Below are positions 9,995 through 19,201 of a stretch of DNA of 22,897 nt, piece by piece. The position numbers and the translations under genes were made by a program. The DNA is from Gnetum montanum (lineage: Eukaryota > Streptophyta > Gnetopsida > Gnetales > Gnetaceae). The notes beneath the pieces are model-generated. The model was not told where the DNA came from. It did no database searches and saw nothing but the letters and a program-made list of their open reading frames with translations. How positions within the stretch are numbered: position 1 is the stretch's first letter; the number at the start of each line of letters is the position of its first letter. The stretch lies in NCBI GenBank assembly GCA_015680685.1, contig MNCI01004738.1:6816-29712 (forward strand), written 5' to 3'.

Positions 9995-10430
9995 GGTGGA
10001 GCAGAGCATTCTGGAATGTTCTCTTGTTTAGGCTCTACTTCAGAGAGACACAAAGACACAGTAAGACAGGTGCACAACCGAATTAGCAGAACTAGGAGAT
10101 GTTTTAGCCGATGCCGATAAATCAGAGTTGTAGTTTATTTAGAGGAAACCATCATCACCGAAGACAAATACAAAACCCGAACATATAGAAACAAAGTCAC
10201 AAAATAACATTTCAATTTCATATGGTCCAGTGGCAAAATAATAATTTCAGCAATTTCTCACATGCAATAATGGTATGGAGCGCTTGTTAAAGACCTAGCC
10301 TTAATTTAATTATCCCAAGTGAATTACTAAGGCTTTATACACGGTGGGTAATTAAAATCATAGAATAAAAATTGAATGAAGCTCCTATAGTATGAAGACC
10401 TTGGCTTTAATTTTTAATTGAGATTTATGA
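9995..10430. other. Stretch without a recognisable gene
   Basis: No coding or repeat signal is convincing. It separates the PPR remnant from the second LTR-like copy. Confidence 0.4.
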
Positions 10431-10612
10431 AAGAAATATTTGTAAAATGTGTAAAGACACATGCCATTATTAGCATAATTTTCTCCTAACTTCCCAACTT
10501 CCTAGCTTGTTGGGCAAGTAAGATCTCCTAACTTGTTGGGCAAGTTATAACTTCCTTACTTGGGAGAGAAGTTAGCTAAGATATTTTGAAATATGTAACT
10601 ACCTTTTGAACC

Positions 10613-10622
10613 CTATAAAAAG
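10613..10622 (+). promoter_or_regulatory. TATA box of LTR-like copy 2
   Basis: The sequence ctataaaaag is followed by gcttcaggggtaagaag. The inverted copy has ctataaaagg and then accttcaggggtagaag at the equivalent place. Conservation of both the box and the bases after it supports a real promoter that fixes the orientation of the element. Confidence 0.55.
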
Positions 10623-11720
10623 GCTTCAGGGGTAAGAAGAAAAAGAACACACTGGGGGGGAACACTACTAGATCTCACACTTGGGATCACTCACTTTGGC
10701 TCTTGGAAGAGCATTTGTAAAGAAGAAATCGTGAAAGATTGCTTGTAAGATGACTAGCTAAAGAAAAGATTTTAGTTTCTTTGTCATAGTCCTGTGAGTT
10801 ATGTTTTATTTTTATTTTGTTTAAATTGTTTAGCTAGTGGTTTAGATAGTATCATGCTTGGCAAGTAATTTTGGGATTTTTAGATTGCTCTTATTGTTCT
10901 TGTTGCCCGATAGAAAATTTTTGTTAAAATTTTGCCATAGAAGCGCTTGTGTTTAAAAGCCTTAAGAGCATTTTAGTAGTAAATTTTATTATTGTGCAAT
11001 GTATAAGAACTGCTATTGAGATTGTTGTAAGAGAGCCTCTGCATGTAGTCAAGCCGTTGAACGATTCAATAGTCAAGAGGGTTCAGAAAATCTTTGGTAT
11101 TTTGATGGGACCAGAATAGCTTCTTTTATCTTTAAAGTGAATCTCCGTGGTATTTCAATAAGAAATTGTCAAGTCTTTTGAAGGTTCTGTTGAATGCAAT
11201 TATTGACATCCATTATCTAGCCAAAATGGAGTCTCGTACGTGATAGTTTTACATAGCATTTTTTTGGGTAGCATAGTAGGATTGTCTTGAAGAAATTGCT
11301 TATTTGAACCTTGGAAGTTTGAACAATTCATAGATATTGAATATGGGATAGCTTTATTGCGAAGTGTTTACTCGTATCATTTTACCTTGTTTAAACATTT
11401 GAGGTCTTAACACAAATCTGCTTTCTTTCCTTTCTATTTCCATTGAATCTTGCTCTATTTCTAGTTTTCTTTTGGAACTATTTCTTTCTCTGGGGAAAAT
11501 TAGAAGTAGATTTGCAGAGTTGTGATCAAATATTTTTGCAAAATTTTATTTGTTACAAGTAGGTATTATAAGGACCGCGTAGACTAGGCAATTAAACAAA
11601 ATAGGAACTCTCAACAACTCACAGTACTTGGCAAAGTTGGCTGAATCTCTTTATGATAAGTCATTTATAGTTTACACACAACGTAATCATTTCATTTTGC
11701 ACAACCGCACATCGCAATAG

Positions 11721-11732
11721 CACACACACACA
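11721..11732. repeat. Short CA microsatellite
   Basis: Six CA units lie inside LTR-like copy 2. The equivalent part of copy 1 is tgtgtttgttg, so the run expanded or decayed after the copies separated. Confidence 0.6.
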
Positions 11733-11856
11733 TACTCACATTAACTACTGAGTCTATTTGAAGGTATCTGGGCCTTGGTGTTGCCAGAGACCAGCAAGCA
11801 CCTAAATCCTGTTCGAGGACACTCGTTGGCGATCACGTCCCAAATGGTCACCAACA

Positions 11857-12019
11857 CGTATATGTTATGGTTATGCATTATTTATTATTTATGTTACTAC
11901 TAATCATAAAAAAATTTTATTACTTACTACTATGTATACTTAATATTATTATAGTTACATACACACATATATATTACTATATACATATATTTATTAATTT
12001 TTATATATTTAAGTTGTGG
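11857..12019. other. AT-rich spacer between LTR-like copy 2 and gypsy pol
   Basis: TA-rich low-complexity DNA. The long plus-strand frame over it (from 11867) is a by-product of composition. No polypurine tract is evident on the minus strand, so the minus-strand element has lost its 3' end here. Confidence 0.5.
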
Positions 12020-14373
12020 TTAGTTGTCCAAAATAATGTTTTATATGCAAAACATTATATGGAAACTATAACTCTATCCCATCTAGTGTTGATAATTTGT
12101 AAGTATCTTTTGATAATTGCTTCTTGATCTAAAATGGACTAGTCCATATTGTTGAAAACTTATTTGGCTTCTTCATTTTCCATAACAATACAAGATCACC
12201 AACTTTGAAAGTTCTCTTCAAAGACTTTATACCAAACCACTTTTGAATTGAAAAACATTCTTTAGTAAATTATCTTTAGCTTTATCCATTTTGGCTTCTT
12301 TTTTGATGAGCAAAGTCATGAAACTTCTATTTTTATTAGTTTTCTCACTATACTTTTGCACACAATCTAAGGTTGAACTTATAATCTTGTTTGTAATTCT
12401 AGTGGGCAAACCATAAACCAGGTTATAAGCTAACATTCTAATAGCCTTCTTAAATCTTATATGATCAGTCCATAATGTGGATTGCAAATAATCAATCCAA
12501 TTTTTTGGATTTCTATCCATCGATTTCTTAATGTAGGAAATAAGCTTTTTATTTGTAGATTCAGCTAAACCATTTCCTTGAAGATAGTAATTTGAAGAAG
12601 AAAATAGGAAGATGGATTTTTTTGATGCCAATGTTCTAAATTCTTCAAACTAAAAGTTGGTCCATTATCAAATACCAACACTTCAAGTAGGCCAAAATGA
12701 CTTAGAATATGCTCTTCCAAGAACTTAATCACATTTGATGTCGAGCTTTTCCTTAGAGCCTTTGCTTTAGATCATTTAGTAAAGTAATCGATAGCTATGA
12801 AAATAAACTTATGTCCTTCTCTTGAAGGAGTAATTGTACTAATAAAATTTAAACCCCATTACTGAAATGGTCTATTCACAATTGCTAGTTTTAAAGGAGC
12901 TCTAGCCTTTTTGATCTTTAGTCCATAAATTTGACATTTGTAACATCTTTGAATTTTCATACTAATATCTTGATACATACTAGGCCAATAAAAACCATAG
13001 TGGAGTATATGCTGCATAGTAGACTTAGGAGATTCATAGAACAAATCAGAGTGATCATGAAATGTTCTAAGATAAGACCAATTTGATCATTGTAAACAAA
13101 TTCCAATAAGACCTCCCTGAAATCCTTTCTATATAAGATTCCATCTTTAACTACAACTTTTCGTGTGTCAAGGAATTCTAGAATCTCATCATACCAATTT
13201 CCCTCATGAGTCTTAAGCATACATACTTCATCTTCTCTAGCCATTAATATGGCTAATCCCATTGCTTTAATGGTTTTGCATATTTCTGATGAAAACCTAA
13301 AACCTTAAAGTTTTATGAGTGACTATCCTTTCTTCAATCCAATTTCATTTAGGGCTAAGAATTGTTTAATTATAAGCTTTATTAGCATAATATGGACTAA
13401 TGAGCTTTCCAAGTAATATTTGAAATGCTGAAATGCCTTAATAACCACAAATGCCTATTTTTCTAAGTTTGAATAATTTAGCTTTAAACCTTTCAATTGA
13501 CATCCAAAAAATCCAATTGGTTCATCTGTACCTTTATCTTTTTGAGTTAAAATAGTAGCAATTGAATCATTTGAAGCAAAAGCATATAACCAAATGTCTT
13601 CTTTCAATTTTGGCTTTACCAAGTATGGAGCTTCTTGAATGGCTTTTTAAATTTTCGTTAAAGCTCTCTCTAATTTTGGTGTTTTCTCTACTAAGACATT
13701 TTTCTTTAGCCTATGCATCAAAGGTTTAGTAATTTCAGTGAATCCAAGGATAAACTTCTTTACAAAATTTATATTTCTAAAGAAAAATCTAAGAGATTTC
13801 TTATTTGTAGGATGCTCAATATTCTATATTGCTCGAATTTGGGAGTTATCTATAGCAATTCCTTCTTGACAAATTACATGACCTAGTAAACTTCTAGATT
13901 TAATCTCAAAGATACATTTCTTAGGATTTAATGAAATACCATAGTCATGACATTTGTAAAAAATTTGTTGAAGATGACCAATATGATCTTCCTTCCTTTT
14001 TGAAAAGATAGTGATATCATCTAAATAAACAATAATGAATTCCCCTATCAAACCTTTAAAGGCTAAATCCATTACTCTTTGAAAAGTAGCTCTAGCATTT
14101 GACAATTCAAATGACATTCTTTGGTAAGCAAAAGTTCCCCATCTGGTGATAAATGCTATTTTATATCTGTCAACCTTATCTACCATGATCTGATTATAGC
14201 CTGAGAAACCGTCTAGGAAAGAATATACTTGAAAACTTGACACTTTAATCAACATCTCATCAATTCTAGGAAGTGGGTATTTATCTTTTTGAGAGGTTTC
14301 ATTCAAATTTTTGAAAGCCACACAAAGCCTAATATCACCATTCTTTTTCCTTACTAGAATAAGCTTAGCAAGC
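12020..14373 (-). pseudogene. pol: Ty3/gypsy pol relic (RT, RNase H, integrase)
   Basis: Read on the minus strand the domains follow gypsy order. RT begins at the break (about 14372) with LAKLILVRKKNGDIRLCV. It continues with KYPLPRIDEML, SFLDGFSGYNQI and WGTFAYQRM, and has an intact catalytic YLDD at 14028-14017. Its frame stops at 13824 but stays readable in phase through RNase H (NDSIATILTQKDKG, near 13560) and toward 12957. The integrase zinc-binding part (HYGFYWPSMYQD, then CYKCQ) and core (AIDYFTK, VFDNGP) follow in a second frame. The core Glu segment, QGNGLAESTNKKLI, is in a third frame (12631-12227), and the C-terminal KVGDLVLLW and KHYF blocks end near 12025. All catalytic residues of RT and integrase can be seen, but at least two frameshifts and several stops kill it. 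Protease and gag are absent; the 5' side is cut off at the LTR starting at 14374. Confidence 0.85.
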
Positions 14374-14399
14374 TGATGAATCGTGTTTTACATGAGCCT

Positions 14400-14469
14400 T
14401 GATATTGGGTACATGATATTGGGTATATGATATCATGGCTTAAGGTGTGATATCAGGCATGCGATATCA
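14400..14469 (+). promoter_or_regulatory. GATATC/GATATT motif cluster in LTR U3
   Basis: Five copies of (t/c)gatat(c/t) start at 14400, 14414, 14428, 14448 and 14462. The first three are 14 bp apart, as a tandem unit tgatattgggtaca. Two copies are the perfect palindrome tgatatca. The cluster ends about 17 bp before the TATA box, where enhancer repeats of plant LTRs usually sit. No binding factor is assigned. Confidence 0.5.
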
Positions 14470-14485
14470 CGGGGTACTCCTAGGA

Positions 14486-14496
14486 CTATAAATATA
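14486..14496 (+). promoter_or_regulatory. TATA box of the LTR
   Basis: The sequence ctataaatata is a strong plant TATA box inside the LTR, downstream of the GATATC cluster and about 180 bp before the poly-A signal. Transcription would start near 14520. Confidence 0.6.
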
Positions 14497-15204
14497 GCCC
14501 TTGGGCACATGATTCAGTAGTAGCTTTTGGAAGTCAAGTAACGAAATTCTTGTAGTTTGTTCATTCAAGAGTTAGAATATTTTCCAAGTGCCCGTAGCAG
14601 GAGGTCTAAGTGTAATTGGATCTTTATTCAAGCATTGATGTACCTGAACATACCATTGTGTTGGTAATAAAGATGTGCTCTTTGATTCATCCTTGCAGCA
14701 CTTGAGACTTTTTTTTCTTTATGCATTTATACATTGTGATTTCATGTAGTAATTAAATTTTATTAATTAAGAAATTGATTAAAATACACAAGCACAACCC
14801 CTTCAAACATACATGTGACACTTGGTAGCTCAGAAACAGTTAGCGTTTGACAACCCAGTAGTGTTCACATGAAGTTTAGGATGTATCTGGGAAGTGGGGA
14901 CAGTTACTTGTGTTAGGCTAGATTAGACAATAGTTCACTTAGCATGTATTTAATCCCACTTTCATTATTTTTTTAGGTGATCAAATTGATAAAACATTAA
15001 ATAATAAAAATCTTATGCCTTAGTCACACTTAACCATACACTTGCATTTCACAAGTAAGATTGGGAAGACAATGAATGGACAACATGAACTCACCATTTA
15101 GCTCTAGCGTACTTGGTAATTAAAGTCTACAGAATTCGACTGGATCACAAATGAACGCCTATGATTTGTATGTTTGGACGTAGGGGTACCTCGTCACTCA
15201 TCAT

Positions 15205-15222
15205 TGGCATCGTTGCCAGGGA
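15205..15222 (+). other. Primer-binding site, tRNA-Asp type
   Basis: The sequence tggcatcgttgccaggga differs from TGGCGCCGTTGCCGGGGA, the complement of the plant tRNA-Asp 3' end used by many plant gypsy elements, at three positions. All three differences are G-to-A or C-to-T. It lies one base after the LTR end, the standard spacing. Confidence 0.7.
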
Positions 15223-15370
15223 CTTTAGTTTTACATGCACTATCTAAACTTTGTGAAACTTAATAACTTCATTATTCAAATCCTAATGGTCGAATCTTAC
15301 AAAAATAAAATTATTATTACAACTAAATTAAATCTTAACCGCACACTACATATAACTTCATTAATATAAA

Positions 15371-17816
15371 ATGTCTTCTTCTCATAGGAGTCTATCTTTT
15401 CCCAGGGTAGACCAAGTGCATTAACAATACTGGGTGGTATATGCTCATTTCAATGAGTATGTACTAGACTTCACCTTCATCTTACATCAAGATGAAATGC
15501 TATAGTGCGTGACATAGANGATGAGTATGTACTAGACTTCACCTTCATCTTACATCAAGATGAAATGCTATAGTGCGTGACATAGAAGACAACATTGTGT
15601 TGCCACTAGATCGATCTATTCTAGCTATGCTCTAGTTAATGCTTGCACGACATGGACTTTAACATCTTCATGGGGAGTATGAGATGCAAGATCCCAATTA
15701 AGCGATTACCATCCCACTGAAGCACAAAGGTTAAGGGATCGTTAGCTAGAGCAACATCATGAGCTTTTGAAGGGTAAGGGATCAAATACTTTTCCACCTC
15801 CACTTGGCCCATTGGATGGAGGCGAACACTTCTCTAGGGGCTTTTCCTTTGGTGACACTCCTCTCTTTGACTTTGGTTAAGGGGCCCTTAACCAGAACAT
15901 GTAATCCATAATTCATAATCTTGGTTCTGGTCAAAATGGATCCAATGAAAAAAATGGATCTGGAGGAGTAAGGCATGACAAGGGGGCAAGTGGAAGTCAT
16001 GATTGCGATTGTGGTCATGATCATCGAAGAGAAGGTGGTAGGTGTTGGAATAATGCAAGTCCTTCTTCATCTTTCCCTTCATCATCATCATCTTCTTCAT
16101 CTGGCTTAGATTGTGGTTGTAGAGGGCATGACCATGATGGAGGTGACTGACAGGATGAAAACAACAAAAGGGACCACTGGGACACTTGCAATCAAAGGCA
16201 TGGGTGATCCAGAGAGACCCACTGCCATGAAAGAAGGGTTAATATAGAACATCATAGGCACCATCACTATGGCCTTGATGAACCTCTACTTATCACTTGA
16301 AGCATGTCAAACATTGTAGAGGTCATGAGGATTCTAACAAGGCATGTAAAGGATAGTAGAATAAAGAGGTTGGACATGAAGAACATCCCTTGGTTTGAGG
16401 GAGGCTACGATGCTGATCCATAAAATCACCTCCAAGCCTTCCAAGATGCATGTGCCTTGCAAAATATTAAGAACGATTGGTAGCATATGAAATTATTTCC
16501 AAGGACCCTCATTAAGAAAGTAGAAAACTAGTATTGGTCCTTGGAACTGGAATCAATCAAGCAATGGAGTACGATAGAATTATTTAATAACAAATATCAA
16601 AAATAATCCTAAGTGTCCAACCTAAGGAAGTAAATCCAAGGGTGGAAACAAGAAAAAAATGAGCCCTTGGATGCTGCTATGGACAAATACTACTCTCTAT
16701 TGCATAAGTGTCCTGACCATGGATATTCTTAGCTTGATCAACTCCATCATATCATAGATCAGCTGCAATTTGAAATAAGGAAAACTCTTGGAATCTATGC
16801 TCAAAGGAGACTGATAGAGTTAAGTGTCCATCAGATCCAAAAGTTAATTGAGCAAGTATCCAAGGAAGAAGAAGAATTGAGAAAGCGAGAAAGTATAGAG
16901 GAATACAACAGGGATCCTTTCAAAAAAGGGGGGTTCCATTTTGTGAAAGTGAGGATGAGTTAACAAGAGATGAGTTCGCTAATTAGAAAACCTTTCCGCT
17001 CCAGAAATTGCAATTCAAAATTATGGCTAAGGTTGATCAATTATGGGACTCCATGGACAATAAGTTTCAAGCTATTTTAAAAATTGCTGAAGAGCACAAG
17101 GAACAAGGTGGTGAGCATGAGTGTTGGAGATGTAAGGAAGCTGAACGTGCCATATCCAAGGGTAAGGGTAAGATGGCTACGATAGAGATAATTATAGACA
17201 ATGAATTAGATGATGATGGCGGGTGTCACATCTACCAATATGAACATTCCAAGGGATGCTGTCCAATTGTGTCACACTTGCAGGAATTTGGGGTGCATGC
17301 CTTACATCCATGACTTGCACAAAGGTAAACACCTAAAAGATTGCCTTATCCACAAGGAAACTCTTGATAGTTCCACCAACCACAACAATATTATCCAACT
17401 GGAACTACACCTCAATCTTATGAATTATACTAGTAGTGACAGCAACATCAATCGTGGGCATTGGTACCTGCAAGACGGCAATACCCCTACTGGTAACCAG
17501 ATCCCTATGATTATTATGTTCAACAACCTTGATCTCCACAAGACTCTTCTGGTCATGTTGCTACTTACCAATCTCACCACTACCCTCTTGAAGTTTACCA
17601 ACTACCATATGCAAGGAGGGACACCACCTACTATCTTCATGCTCCTCCTATTCTTGGACCTACTCCTTTGCCTCCTGCATAGCTACCACCTGCTCCATTC
17701 ATGCAAGGTGAATTACCTACCCAACCACAACAAAGAAATGCTACGAGGGTAGTTAATCTACAACCAATTAGCCAACCAAGTGGGTTAGAGCCACGATCAA
17801 AGAAAATACCCTTCTT
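15371..17816 (+). pseudogene. gag: Decayed gypsy gag
   Basis: Gag forms the retrotransposon particle. A likely start is ATG at 15371 (MSSSHRSLSFPRV). From about 15950 to 16960 one frame is readable through some ten stops. It has a Ser-rich stretch flanked by His/Cys/Asp-rich motifs, then NIPWFEGGYDADP (16380), HMKLFPRTL, YWSLELESIKQW, NEPLDAAMDKYYSLLHKCPDHGYS and LDQLHHIIDQLQFEIRKTL, the order typical of the Retrotrans_gag core (PF03732). A frame change at the A6G6 run (16922-16933) leads into a second frame. That frame has KVDQLWDSMDNKFQAILKIA and CWRCKEAE, followed by a Pro/Gln/Tyr-rich tail ending in TGA at 17816. No protease or RT of this element follows, so it is truncated on the right. 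Confidence 0.75.
15453..15588. repeat. 68-bp perfect tandem duplication with an N at the junction
   Basis: Units 15453-15520 and 15521-15588 are identical except for N at 15519. The only ambiguous base in 12 kb falls exactly at the end of the first unit. This is more like an unresolved contig overlap than a natural duplication, although 68 bp would also shift the gag frame by two bases. Confidence 0.85.
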
Positions 17817-17819
17817 TTG

Positions 17820-18363
17820 ATCTCACAGTCTACCCTTGCAATTTTTGGTTTAATTTTTCAAGCCTTTTGCTTAGCTGGTTTGATACGTGGGTCCTAGATA
17901 ATGTTATGCTGTATTAACTGTGGGTCTAAGCCTGGCATGTCATTATAGGACCACGTGAACACTTTGACGTTGTCTTGGAGGACTTTAGATACATGCTCTG
18001 GCATTTGTTGATCGAGAAGGGAGCTAAGTTTTAGTGTCTTTACTTCCCCCTGGATGTCTTTACTAGTACTTCAATGAGAGGGTCCTCGGTCACATCCCCA
18101 ATCTCTAAGTCTAAGGCTTGGACTAGATGTTCAGGCCAATCTAGGGATGTTTCCAGGGATGCTATTGTGTTATCAGTGGATGATTTCCAGTCTATTGACT
18201 CTAGGTTTAAATGTCTTGCAAGCTTGCCATGAGTACCTATCAGGGTTAGAAGCGAATGTAGATCATGTTGCATGGATATTTTGTTCAACCTGCCATAATA
18301 AGAGAAAGCCAAGTCAAGTGATACCTGTTTGTAACTATGGCACATAATAGTAAATGTTTGCAT
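17820..18363 (-). pseudogene. pol: Ty3/gypsy pol fragment upstream of RT (protease-RT linker)
   Basis: On the minus strand, an open frame from 18363 to 18040 contains TIASLETSLDWPEHLVQAL and DLEIGDVTEDPLIEV. A second frame picks up with KLSSLLDQQMPEHV, DNVKVFTWSYNDMPGLDP and then KPAKQKA, the well-known segment just before RT in plant gypsy pol (family pattern FAWSY..MPGLDP and KPVKQ). Stops occur at two places and a one-base shift separates the halves. It ends at the right edge of the plus-strand gag remnant and could be the missing upstream part of the pol at 12020-14373, or come from a different gypsy lineage. Confidence 0.65.
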
Positions 18364-18417
18364 AGCAACAATGGAATATGAAATAATTCTTAACTATTCG
18401 ACCAAGTTCGCAAATTA

Positions 18418-18834
18418 CCAGTTTAAGGTCTTGGTGGACCATGAACAAGTTTGAACACGCAAGGGACATTCATTTAGCTAGTTTAAGGTCATGGCAGACT
18501 AGAACGTTGCGAGATCTAGTTTGAAATACGAAATAGGTATTAAAGCTGCTAGTTTAAGGTCATGGAAGACTGTATTCATGCTACAATGTACATCAAAACT
18601 TAAATCAAGGTTGTTAGTTTAAGGTTGTAGCAAACTGTTAACAGGTGGAGCTCGAGAGCTAAGGTTGCTAGTTTAAGGTCTTTGCAGACTGTTAACAGGT
18701 GGGCTTTGTAAAATGTTACTAGTTTAAGGTCTTTGCGTACCATGGTGCGTAAGCTTTGCAAAGGTCACTAGTTTAAGGTCTTTGCAGATAATTGTGCGTA
18801 AGCTTTGCAAAGATAAGTTGCTAATTTAAGGTGG
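18418..18834 (+). repeat. Eight-copy diverged minisatellite (AGTTTAAGGT units)
   Basis: The core agtttaaggt starts at 18420, 18480, 18551, 18616, 18670, 18721 and 18770, with a variant aatttaaggt at 18823. Spacings are 60, 71, 65, 54, 51, 49 and 53 bp. Later units share more, for example ctttgcagactgttaacagg and the 17-mer tgcgtaagctttgcaaa at both 18745 and 18795. The array ends about 145 bp before a TATA box. It looks like the U3 or upstream activating repeats of the transcription unit that follows. Confidence 0.8.
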
Positions 18835-18976
18835 GACGTAATTTTCGGTTGGGCCCACCTGTTTGCAAATAATGATGCTACGTTATAGGGGGATTACGAC
18901 ACAATAGTGCTATGCTATACGAGGCATCCCACATTACTTGGTGTGTGAAAATGGCAAGTTCTTTTCACTGCGTTTG

Positions 18977-18988
18977 TTATAAATAGGG
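18977..18988 (+). promoter_or_regulatory. TATA box after the minisatellite
   Basis: The sequence ttataaataggg is a consensus plant TATA box, followed by a small palindrome, aggggtttacccct (18984-18997). Predicted transcription start is near 19010. With the upstream repeat array and the splice donor downstream it forms a plausible promoter for the locus at 20032-22897. Confidence 0.55.
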
Positions 18989-19009
18989 GTTTACCCCTAG
19001 TAAACTTGT

Positions 19010-19201
19010 CATTTTGACTGTCATTTTCACTTGTCACAAATTCTCTACCAACTGCTACACTACATTGCTTTGCTCTCTCTCTCTTGGCACCCAAAGGTGT
19101 ACACAAACACCGAGGACTCGCTAAGGTAGACGAGGTGAAGGATACTCTGGGGCACTTTTCCTAGGCACGTGTTAAAGTGCAGGAGGAGACTTCTTCTACT
19201 C
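19010..19201 (+). other. Predicted untranslated leader exon
   Basis: Between the TATA box and a consensus donor (ctcg|gtaagt, donor GT at 19202 or close by) lies a leader containing a ctctctctctctt run (about 19073-19085) typical of plant 5' leaders, and no convincing coding frame. The exact start is inferred from the TATA position. Confidence 0.4.

Larger units (their letters stand above)
10430..11856 (+). mobile_element. LTR-like element, copy 2 (solo LTR, plus orientation)
   Basis: This is the plus-oriented partner of the copy at 4330-5750. It holds a TATA box at 10613, a long transcribed-type region without open frames, and a sharply defined end ...GTCACCAACA at 11856, the base that corresponds to the edge of the other copy. 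The segment ttggtgttgccagagacc near 11775 is conserved in both copies (ttgttgttgccaaagacc in the other) and loosely resembles a tRNA-Asp primer site, so the terminal 80 bp might be leader rather than LTR. It lies just downstream of the minus-strand gypsy pol but points the other way, so it is not that element's 3' LTR. The 5' edge is approximate. Confidence 0.65.
14374..15203 (+). mobile_element. 5' LTR of a Ty3/gypsy element (plus strand)
   Basis: The LTR begins TGATGAATCGTG, ends CACTCATCA, and has perfect 6-bp terminal inverted repeats (TGATGA/TCATCA). One base after its end lies a primer-binding site. Inside are a cluster of GATATC-type motifs, a TATA box (14486) and a poly-A signal aataaa (14666-14671), giving a U3-R-U5 layout with R roughly 14515-14690. 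At 830 bp its length is normal for plant gypsy LTRs. Its first base falls exactly where the minus-strand pol breaks off. The candidate left target-site bases are caagc (14369-14373). No 3' LTR is present in the window. Confidence 0.75.

Noticed and set aside
11860-12020. AT-rich stretch as a replication origin or matrix attachment region
   Set aside because: Composition alone is not evidence in a window that is AT-rich throughout.
11856-12020. LTR-like copy 2 as the 3' LTR of the minus-strand gypsy
   Set aside because: Its TATA box and CA end show that it points along the plus strand, opposite to pol, and no polypurine tract lies between them.
11867-12127. 86-codon plus-strand frame
   Set aside because: The translation is Tyr/Ile/Leu low complexity from TA-rich DNA, overlapping the 3' end of minus-strand gypsy integrase.
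15782-16100. Overlapping minus-strand open frames
   Set aside because: They are the complement of the His/Ser-rich gag region and show only low-complexity Met/His/Ile composition.
16922-16933. Programmed -1 frameshift site
   Set aside because: In the zero frame the codons are AAA AAA GGG preceded by C, which does not allow clean re-pairing of both tRNAs; a simple indel in a dead gene is more likely.
17210-17752. 180-codon plus-strand open frame
   Set aside because: It lies out of phase over the Pro/Gln/Tyr-rich gag tail; the other frame gives the typical gag composition and continues the upstream gag block, so this is a shadow.
18418-18834. CRISPR-like repeat array
   Set aside because: Units are diverged, spacing is uneven and the genome is a plant; it is a minisatellite.
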